DNA of 5,002 nt. Source: Candidatus Falkowbacteria bacterium RIFCSPLOWO2_02_FULL_45_15. GTDB taxonomy: Bacteria; Patescibacteriota; Patescibacteriia; Patescibacteriales; XYC2-FULL-47-12. The stretch covers positions 9,069-14,070 of the forward strand of contig MFFV01000047.1 of NCBI GenBank assembly GCA_001777995.1. Direction: 5' to 3'. Numbering within the stretch: the first letter of the stretch is position 1; each line of letters starts with the position of its first letter. The position numbers and the translations under genes are program-made. A model generated the notes under the pieces. The model was given only the letters and a program-made list of their open reading frames with translations, had not been told where the DNA came from and searched no databases. Below, piece by piece: positions 1-3,801 of the stretch.

Positions 1-29
1 ATAATTAGGTTAATTATAAATTAGATATT

Positions 30-581
30 TTACTGCTCTCCTCTTAAAAACTTTTCTATATTTTCATTATTCCTTAAACTTTCATAATCCGGCAGCTGCC
101 TTACGTCGGCCATCCCCAAGTACCTCAAAAAATCCAGAGTAACCGTATAGCACGTTTCCTTCTTGTGGCTGTCGGCCATTTCTTCCACCAAGCCCCGTAA
201 CATCAAATTTCGCAAAATAAGCGAACAATTGATCCCGCGGATGCGTTCCAACTCCCATTTCGTTATCGGGCCGCGGTAAGCGATAATCGTCAATGCTTCA
301 ATGGAAGGCTTGGTCAATTCCGCGGTGGTTTCCGTTTTGATAAAATTTTGAATAACGGCCGCATTATCGCCGCCCGTAACCATCTGCGCTTCGCTCGCGC
401 TTTTAATTATCCGCACTCCCCCGTTTTTGTCCTGATAATCTTTAATTAATTCGTCCACGGCGGCATGCGCGTCCTTAACGGAAATTTTTTCCTCCACTAA
501 CCTAATGATGTCTTTGGCCGCTAACGGTTTGCCGGCGATAAATAAAAGGGATTCTATTTGAGATTTTAAACTTGTGGACAT
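30..581 (-). CDS. scpB: Segregation and condensation protein B (ScpB)
   Basis: ScpB is a winged-helix (kite) protein that binds ScpA as a dimer and with it forms the non-SMC part of the bacterial SMC condensin, which compacts and separates chromosomes. The 183-residue length is normal for the family. The N-terminal part (about 1-85) starts with the typical IESLLFIAGKPL pattern. The second winged helix (about 88-165) carries the family core: IEALTIIAYRGPIT at about 94-107, then RGIN at 115-118, LRGLVEE at 128-134, and the closing FLRYLGM and LP. The gene lies 7 nt after scpA, so the two are almost certainly co-transcribed. The start at 581 gives MSTSLKSQIES, which fits the family N terminus; only a weak AGAAA precedes it, so translation may be coupled to scpA. 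The 29 nt left after the TAA stop are AT-rich and show no clear terminator. Family assignment is strong; function is inferred from homology. Confidence 0.95.
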   Translation of the reverse strand: MSTSLKSQIESLLFIAGKPLAAKDIIRLVEEKISVKDAHAAVDELIKDYQDKNGGVRIIKSASEAQMVTGGDNAAVIQNFIKTETTAELTKPSIEALTIIAYRGPITKWELERIRGINCSLILRNLMLRGLVEEMADSHKKETCYTVTLDFLRYLGMADVRQLPDYESLRNNENIEKFLRGEQ

Positions 582-588
582 AATATTT

Positions 589-1287
589 CTAAATTTTCAA
601 AATTTGAATCTCCTCAAACAACTCCCCTTGCCTGGCTAATATCGTCCGCTGCTTCATCAGTTCCAGCAACGCTAAGAAACTAACGATAACGTCAACTTTA
701 GTCGCCGCCTCGTTAAGCAAACGGCTGAAATTAAGTTTATTTAACTTCTTAAGCAAACTCTGGATTAAGGACATTTTGGCTTCAATGTTAACTGCCGCCG
801 CTAAGGTTTTCTCCTCCAACTGTTCTTCCGTTTTCAGCCGGCCGATTAATCCTTGGTAGGCTTGCTTGAGCACCCGCGCCGTAACGTTTTTAGGCGGATA
901 AAAAAATTTTTCTTCGGTTAATAATTTTTTATTAAACTGCCGCGCGAACATCCAACGCCGCTCGCCTAATAGGCCGGTAATTTTTTTAGACGCCTCCAAA
1001 AAATCTTTGTAAATTTTCAGCTGATTCTCAAAATCCTTAATTTCCGCCTCTTCCTCTTCGGGCAACAAAAACGGCAATAATGTCTTTGATTTTATTAATA
1101 ACAGCTTGGCCGCAATCACTAAAAAATCGGCTAACTCCTCCGGGTCAATGCCGTTCTGCTTTATCCGCTCCACGTACCGCTCGGCGATAGCCGCCAAACT
1201 TACTTCGGTAATGTCAAGTTTTTGCTCCTCAATCATTTTTAGCAGCAAATCCAGCGGCCCTTCAAATTGTTGTAATTTAATATGCAT
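589..1287 (-). CDS. scpA: Segregation and condensation protein A (ScpA)
   Basis: ScpA is the kleisin subunit of the SMC-ScpAB condensin. Its N terminus binds the SMC neck, its C-terminal winged helix binds the SMC head, and its middle holds the ScpB dimer. The 232-residue product begins with the diagnostic FEGPLDLLL (residues 8-16), followed by LDITEVSLAAIAERY. The second helical signature, ADFLVIAAKLLLIKSKTLLP, lies at 53-72. An acidic stretch (EEEEAEIKDFE) and a charged linker follow. The C-terminal winged helix (about 165-232) has the typical VSFLALLELMK segment and ends in a hydrophobic strand. It lies 8 nt downstream of the YbaK-like gene and 7 nt upstream of scpB. The stop is TAG. There is no purine-rich ribosome-binding site before the ATG, only AT-rich sequence. 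No smc gene is visible here, as is common, because smc is usually elsewhere. Confidence 0.95.
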   Translation of the reverse strand: MHIKLQQFEGPLDLLLKMIEEQKLDITEVSLAAIAERYVERIKQNGIDPEELADFLVIAAKLLLIKSKTLLPFLLPEEEEAEIKDFENQLKIYKDFLEASKKITGLLGERRWMFARQFNKKLLTEEKFFYPPKNVTARVLKQAYQGLIGRLKTEEQLEEKTLAAAVNIEAKMSLIQSLLKKLNKLNFSRLLNEAATKVDVIVSFLALLELMKQRTILARQGELFEEIQILKI

Positions 1288-1295
1288 TAATGAAT

Positions 1296-1820
1296 TTATA
1301 TTTTACTTTTTACTTTTGCCTTTCGTCTTACCCCAAAGCTTCCCGCCTTCGCCCCCTCCATCTTCATAAAATCTTTCACCGCCATCTCAATTGAATGGTT
1401 AAAGCCGCCGGACGCAAAAATGGCTTTTTTTAATTTTACCAATTCTTTTTCCACCACTACCGGCACTTTGTGCAGCTGCCCGAAAGCGCTCACGGTTTCG
1501 TTTTTTAATTTTAAAATTTCCTGCACGATTTTTTCGCCCGGAATTTTAATCGTCTTGGCTTTTTTGCCGTAAGCTCCCGTCAGGCATTTGCCCAGTTTAT
1601 TAAAGTCAACCTGCCGGTCGGCGGGCAAAACAACGACATAGTAATCCTTGTCCGCTTTGACTAAAAGAGATTTCGCCACTTCTCCCAGCTTTTTGCTTAA
1701 TGTCTGGGCGGCGTCATAAGCAGTATACACGGTTTTGTGCTCTAAAATTTTATGCGGCACGCCGGCTTTCTCCAAGTATGCAATGACTTTTTTGGGTAAT
1801 TTGGCTTTTGGTTTAGACAT
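1296..1820 (-). CDS. YbaK/EbsC-type aminoacyl-tRNA deacylase
   Basis: This 174-residue protein belongs to the YbaK / prolyl-tRNA editing-domain fold, small free-standing enzymes that hydrolyse mischarged tRNAs such as Cys-tRNA(Pro) or Ala-tRNA(Pro). Visible support is the N-terminal helix and strand (VIAYLEKAGVPHKILEH), the TAYDAAQTLSKKLGEVAKSLLVK segment with the conserved lysine near residue 50, the YYVVVLPADRQVDFNKL strand-turn (about 60-76), and the late ASGGFNHSIEM loop (136-146), which matches the family's GG/SG-x-H substrate loop. The C terminus is a basic tail (RRKAKVKSKI) that could help bind tRNA; that is inference. Exact substrate cannot be read from sequence. It is the first gene of an operon with scpA and scpB. 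The TATAAT promoter at 1903-1908 gives a leader of about 75 nt. No clear Shine-Dalgarno site precedes the ATG at 1820. Confidence 0.85.
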   Translation of the reverse strand: MSKPKAKLPKKVIAYLEKAGVPHKILEHKTVYTAYDAAQTLSKKLGEVAKSLLVKADKDYYVVVLPADRQVDFNKLGKCLTGAYGKKAKTIKIPGEKIVQEILKLKNETVSAFGQLHKVPVVVEKELVKLKKAIFASGGFNHSIEMAVKDFMKMEGAKAGSFGVRRKAKVKSKI

Positions 1821-1875
1821 ATGTTTTGTTGATTAAGAATATAAAAAAATTAACCGACTAACTGGATGACTTGCG

Positions 1876-1899
1876 TAACTAATTAACTAAGTAACTAAT
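1876..1899. repeat. Three tandem 8-bp TAACTAAT-type repeats
   Basis: On the plus strand the units are TAACTAAT, TAACTAAG and TAACTAAT, back to back with one mismatch. They sit just downstream of the predicted -10 of the ybaK-scpAB promoter, covering its expected start of transcription (about 1896) and the first 20 nt of the leader. This could be a regulator site, a slippage-prone tract, or chance in AT-rich DNA. Confidence 0.6.
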
Positions 1900-1902
1900 A
1901 TT

Positions 1903-1931
1903 ATTATATCTTACTTTAACCATTCGGGCAA
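1903..1931 (-). promoter_or_regulatory. Sigma-70-type promoter of the ybaK-like-scpA-scpB operon
   Basis: Read on the minus strand, TTGCCC (1926-1931, 4 of 6 consensus bases) is followed after exactly 17 bp by a perfect TATAAT (1903-1908). Transcription would start near 1896 and give a 5' leader of about 75 nt before the ATG at 1820. It is the only good match between the terminator at 1992-2021 and the operon. Confidence 0.6.
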
Positions 1932-1991
1932 AATACTCAATTTACCCTTGATTTACCATTTATTTGACAAACTTTGACATTTTTACTTAAC

Positions 1992-2021
1992 AAAAAAATC
2001 CAGCAAATACTGGACTTTTTT
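1992..2021 (-). terminator. Intrinsic terminator (probably bidirectional)
   Basis: A short stem TCCAG (1999-2003) / CTGGA (2010-2014) with a 6-nt loop is flanked by seven A on the left and six T on the right. On the minus strand the hairpin is followed by TTTTTTT, so it would end the transcript of the membrane-protein gene whose stop is at 2087. On the plus strand it is followed by CTTTTTT and could act there too. It also insulates the ybaK-scpAB promoter. Confidence 0.7.
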
Positions 2022-2030
2022 AATCTAAAA

Positions 2031-2058
2031 GTAGAGACGCGCCATGGCGCGTCTCTAC
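2031..2058. repeat. Perfect 28-bp palindrome (REP-like element)
   Basis: GTAGAGACGCGCC and its exact reverse complement meet at a central CCATGG, giving an uninterrupted self-complementary 28-mer. It lies between the stop of the membrane-protein gene (2087) and the terminator at 1992-2021, so it would form a strong hairpin in that mRNA's 3' UTR. It lacks its own T tract. From memory, palindromes with the same GTAGAGACG...CGTCTCTAC arms are dispersed intergenic repeats in cyanobacteria and some other bacteria; copy number in this genome cannot be judged from one window. Confidence 0.8.
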
Positions 2059-2086
2059 AAATATCCAATATCCCAATATCTTGAAT

Positions 2087-3034
2087 TTAATACACAGGCA
2101 CTCTCTCTGGCACTACCCCCTTAATGCCGATATCATCCTGCGCTTTTTTGGAGATACACTGGTAGCCGGCGTCGTGCTGCCACTGCGGGTCAAGATAATA
2201 ATCGTATTGTTCCGTGTCGGATTTCTTGTTAGAAGTCTGAAAGTCGGTGCAAAGTTGGTATTTGTTGCCGCTGATAATTTTATATTCAAATTGCTTTTTA
2301 GTTACCGGGTTAGCGGCGTTGCGTTCAATGACGTACAAATTGTCTTCCAATAATGCCGATAAATCGCGCGGCAGAACTTTTTTCTCGCGGTAATAAGCGT
2401 CAACGCCGCCGGCTAAACTCATCAGGCGGTTTAACGCTTCGCCGTCTTGGCGCAGGCGCCGCGCCTGCGCCGGCGACTCCACAAAAAAGAAACTGGCGAT
2501 AAAAACCGCCAATACCATCACTAACGTGGCGTAAAAATAAACGGTGATGACTTTATTTTTTTGCCCTTCCGCCTGTTCGCGCCGGATGTCGTAAAGATAA
2601 TAAGAAAAAACAACCGCGGAAATTATCAACACCGTTACCGTTTTAAGCGAAAATTTTAAAGTCAATTCGCCGTTTAAAAAAACATTGATTAAAGCGATGA
2701 GGTAGCCGATGACTACGACCGCGGCGGCAAAGAGGATAAAATAAGTCAGCCAGCGCCGCACGCCCGCGTCTTTCGGCAGCGCGCCGCTAAACAAATTTTT
2801 GTTGATGCGCCAAGCGCTTAAATAATAAACCGGCGCCGCCACGATGATCGCCGACATCGCAAAGCGCAGGGCGTTCAGGTCGTAGCGCATCTGCCATTCT
2901 TCCACGATGTCCACGATGTTTTTATTGATGATTTGAAAAATGACGATGCCGACCGACACCGCTAAAAACCCTAAAGATACGAGCGACAAGAGATAAAAGA
3001 ACGCAAATTTGGCGGAATTGTTTTTTTCAAACAT
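2087..3034 (-). CDS. DUF5671-like membrane protein with pseudopilin-like C-terminal domain
   Basis: The 315-residue product from ATG 3034 has five likely membrane helices (about 9-35, 57-75, 94-120, 128-148 and 162-184) and then a soluble domain (about 190-300). The basic N terminus and odd helix number place the C-terminal domain outside. The membrane part resembles DUF5671, a family I associate with Patescibacteria. The tail resembles the globular part of type II secretion G-like pseudopilins of that group: DGEALNRLMSLAGGVDAYY, then LPRDLSALL, then YKIISGNKYQLCTDF and HDAGYQC, with two cysteines (262 and 293) placed to form a disulfide. The role is unknown; a fixed envelope sensor or pilus-associated protein is conceivable. 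An in-frame ATG at 3088 would add 18 residues, but the extended -10 element (3065-3073) overlaps that region and puts the start of transcription near 3058, so 3034 is preferred. No Shine-Dalgarno site is visible. Confidence 0.8.
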   Translation of the reverse strand: MFEKNNSAKFAFFYLLSLVSLGFLAVSVGIVIFQIINKNIVDIVEEWQMRYDLNALRFAMSAIIVAAPVYYLSAWRINKNLFSGALPKDAGVRRWLTYFILFAAAVVVIGYLIALINVFLNGELTLKFSLKTVTVLIISAVVFSYYLYDIRREQAEGQKNKVITVYFYATLVMVLAVFIASFFFVESPAQARRLRQDGEALNRLMSLAGGVDAYYREKKVLPRDLSALLEDNLYVIERNAANPVTKKQFEYKIISGNKYQLCTDFQTSNKKSDTEQYDYYLDPQWQHDAGYQCISKKAQDDIGIKGVVPERVPVY

Positions 3035-3064
3035 AAGAGTAAAGGTTAAATTAAATTTAACTAC

Positions 3065-3093
3065 ATTATAGCATGCCGCCGCCGCCAAAGCAA
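3065..3093 (-). promoter_or_regulatory. Extended -10 promoter of the membrane-protein gene
   Basis: On the minus strand, TTGCTT (3088-3093) is followed after 17 bp by TATAAT (3065-3070), preceded by TGC to give the extended -10 TGCTATAAT (3065-3073). Transcription would begin about 3058, some 24 nt before ATG 3034. It decides the start of the gene at 3034, since a start at 3088 would lie upstream of the transcript. It is divergent to the plus-strand promoter at 3128-3167. Confidence 0.7.
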
Positions 3094-3127
3094 TAAAAAA
3101 TTAATTTTGTCAATATTTTAGCATCTC

Positions 3128-3167
3128 TTGACACATTATTGACAGGACATCGGCTTGTGGATAAAAT
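3128..3167 (+). promoter_or_regulatory. Strong plus-strand sigma-70 promoter with doubled -35
   Basis: TTGACA occurs at 3128-3133 and again at 3139-3144. The second copy is exactly 17 bp from TAAAAT (3162-3167, 5 of 6), which is close to ideal spacing. Transcription would start near 3174. Nothing else in the window needs a plus-strand promoter, so it supports a plus-strand RNA across 3174-3770. The first TTGACA could be a spare -35 or chance. Confidence 0.65.
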
Positions 3168-3203
3168 AAGAGATATACAAAAGTGTTTATAGAAAAAATG
3201 AAA

Positions 3204-3226
3204 GTCTGGTAACAATTGTACCAGAC
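3204..3226. promoter_or_regulatory. Perfect 8-bp inverted repeat in the leader (hairpin or operator)
   Basis: GTCTGGTA (3204-3211) and TACCAGAC (3219-3226) are exact complements around a 7-nt spacer, about 30-53 nt after the predicted start of transcription. As RNA it makes the first hairpin; as DNA it has the size and symmetry of a repressor operator just downstream of a promoter. The sequence alone cannot separate the two. Confidence 0.5.
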
Positions 3227-3234
3227 AAAACTGC

Positions 3235-3260
3235 ATAGAAAGGGGGGGTGATCTTTCTAT
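3235..3260 (+). promoter_or_regulatory. Hairpin presenting a 16S 3'-tail complement (super-Shine-Dalgarno-like)
   Basis: ATAGAAAG (3235-3242) pairs perfectly with CTTTCTAT (3253-3260), exposing GGGGGGTGAT in the loop. The segment TAGAAAGGGGGGGTGATC matches the reverse complement of the usual bacterial 16S 3' end (TAGAAAGGAGGTGATCC) apart from a run two G longer and one A-to-G change. No start codon stands at a usable distance: the GTG at 3248 overlaps the motif and opens only a 19-codon frame. It may bind 30S subunits, sequester them, or be chance. Confidence 0.45.
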
Positions 3261-3414
3261 ATTTCAAGGCCTTAGGGTCAAAAAGAGATTGCTTACGCTT
3301 TCTCTAGCCGCCAGAACAAGCGACAGCGGCAAACTTACAGGGGGAACTCCAGCGCCTCCTAGAATAAAAAGATGGACGGGCTTATTCTTTTTGTTCCGTG
3401 AACAAAGGGAGCGT

Positions 3415-3432
3415 GCCTGCCCGCCAGACAGG
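3415..3432. repeat. Short CCTGCC/CAGG-type inverted repeat
   Basis: GCCTGCCCGCCAGACAGG has CCTG and CAGG arms and an inner CTG/CAG. Similar CCTGTCTGGCGGGCAGG strings are ones I recall as dispersed in Parcubacteria intergenic DNA, but I cannot confirm this here. It lies between two hairpins of the candidate RNA. Confidence 0.3.
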
Positions 3433-3433
3433 A

Positions 3434-3483
3434 AATCGTTCTTTTTCATCTGAACTCCTTCCTTTCGAAAGGAAAAAACGATT
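3434..3483 (+). promoter_or_regulatory. Two-layer hairpin holding the ribosome-binding site of the small ORF
   Basis: The inner element is a perfect 16-nt palindrome TTCCTTTCGAAAGGAA (3459-3474), which can fold as six base pairs with a TCGA loop. AATCGTT (3434-3440) can pair with AACGATT (3477-3483), closing a larger stem that ends right at the ATG of 3484. The only Shine-Dalgarno candidate, AAAGGA (3468-3473), is inside the inner stem, so translation of the ORF could be gated by opening this fold. Confidence 0.45.
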
Positions 3484-3594
3484 ATGAATGCATTCCCCAA
3501 CAACAATGTCCTGAATCGAAACATGATGCACCCGGCGATCATCAACGGGAACAACGGCAACACGGCGAATACCGGCAACCCGCCCGCGTCCTGA
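3484..3594 (+). CDS. Possible 36-residue Asn-rich small protein
   Basis: An ATG at 3484 opens 36 codons ending in TGA (3592-3594). The product starts MNAFPNNNVLNRNMMH and ends in an Asn/Gly/Thr-rich tail (INGNNGNTANTGNPPAS). It has no membrane helix, no cysteines and no recognisable domain. In favour: it is on the strand of the strong promoter at 3128-3167 and AAAGGA stands 10 nt before the ATG, in a window whose other genes mostly lack such sites. Against: low-complexity composition, a length easily reached by chance, and overlap with strong RNA structure (3434-3483 and 3581-3619). The AAC-rich tail may simply be an unpaired stretch of a structured RNA read as codons. Treat as tentative. Confidence 0.3.
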   Translation: MNAFPNNNVLNRNMMHPAIINGNNGNTANTGNPPAS

Positions 3595-3619
3595 CCGAGA
3601 TTGGTCAAAGGACCGGGCG
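3581..3619 (+). other. Very stable RNA hairpin over the small ORF stop
   Basis: 3581-3592 pairs with 3609-3619 (11 pairs, one bulged C at 3587, mostly G-C). It continues after an AA bulge into GACC (3593-3596) / GGTC (3603-3606) with the loop GAGATT. There is no T tract, so it is not an intrinsic terminator. It is probably a domain of the candidate RNA; it also buries the TGA at 3592. Confidence 0.55.
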
Positions 3620-3671
3620 CCAACAAGGGGCATGGGAAGGGGAGGAATAACCTTACACGCCCACAAAACCA

Positions 3672-3704
3672 GCCGTCACTTGAGTATCTCTTAGAGTGAG
3701 CGGC
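3672..3704 (+). other. RNA hairpin before the terminator
   Basis: GCCGTCACT (3672-3680) pairs with AGTGA (3695-3699) and CGGC (3701-3704), with one bulged G at 3700 and a 14-nt loop. Like the terminator hairpin it has a 14-nt loop. It is best seen as the last structural element before the end of the transcript. Confidence 0.45.
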
Positions 3705-3714
3705 GGGAACAAGA

Positions 3715-3770
3715 AGGGGGAGCAGAGTTAGCCTCTACACCGCATAACTCTCTCCCCCTGTTTTATTTTT
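3715..3770 (+). terminator. Strong intrinsic terminator of the plus-strand RNA
   Basis: AGGGGGAG plus AGAGTTA (3715-3730, C3723 bulged) pairs over 15 bp with TAACTCT plus CTCCCCCT (3745-3759) around a 14-nt loop, and GTTTTATTTTT follows directly. This is a textbook plus-strand terminator and shows that something is transcribed towards aspS. On the minus strand the same stem is followed by only CTTCTTGTT, so it could stop aspS transcripts (stop codon at 3802) less efficiently. Confidence 0.85.
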
Positions 3771-3801
3771 AAAAAAGTAAATATTGCTAAAAATAAAATT
3801 T

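Larger units (their letters stand above)
3174..3770 (+). ncRNA. Candidate large structured RNA, family not recognised
   Basis: The 767 nt between the membrane-protein gene and aspS hold no convincing long gene but look like one plus-strand transcription unit of about 597 nt, bounded by the TTGACA-17-TAAAAT promoter and the terminator at 3715-3770. Hairpins that I can draw by eye: 3204-3226 (8 bp), 3235-3260 (8 bp), 3307-3330 (5 bp), 3339-3360 (6 bp with one G-U), 3387-3409 (10 bp, CGT loop, two G-U), 3434-3483 enclosing 3459-3474, 3581-3619 (11 bp plus 4 bp), 3672-3704 (9 bp with one bulge). Local GC rises (about 63% over 3541-3600), as expected of structured RNA in an AT-rich genome. I looked for tmRNA, RNase P, SRP, T-box and group I/II intron signatures and found none. 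A possible 36-codon ORF (3484-3594) means that it could instead be an mRNA with a long leader. Existence as a unit is well supported; function is unknown. Confidence 0.55.

Noticed and set aside
1106..1369. Plus-strand frame opposite scpA
   Set aside because: Shadow of the scpA coding frame with a low-complexity Ser/Pro tail and no ribosome-binding site or promoter.
1876..1899. CRISPR-like array from the short tandem repeats
   Set aside because: Units are 8 bp and contiguous, without spacers.
1964..2002. Plus-strand promoter from two TTGACA copies at 1964-1969 and 1974-1979
   Set aside because: No acceptable -10 hexamer at 16-18 bp, a terminator follows at once, and no plus-strand gene lies downstream.
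2081..2353. Plus-strand frame opposite the end of the membrane-protein gene
   Set aside because: Antisense to the pseudopilin-like domain; its hydrophobic look is a by-product of the reverse frame.
3264..3666. Two overlapping minus-strand open frames (3264-3626 and 3382-3666)
   Set aside because: They read different frames of the same hairpin-rich stretch, show no family motif and have odd composition. They run against the strong plus-strand promoter and terminator, and the complementary stems explain the lack of stops well enough.
3242..3759. tmRNA, suggested by GGGGGTGATC near the 5' side and a short internal ORF
   Set aside because: No tRNA-like 3' end, no T-arm TTCGA, no CCA, no 3' partner for the 5' acceptor, and the peptide does not end in an ALAA-type tag.
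3174..3770. RNase P RNA, SRP RNA, T-box leader or group I/II intron
   Set aside because: The conserved cores (GAGGAAAGTCC and ACAGAAA of RNase P, the SRP GGAAG region, the T-box motif, intron domain V) are not seen. A T-box for aspS is also excluded because aspS is on the other strand and its 5' end is beyond the window.
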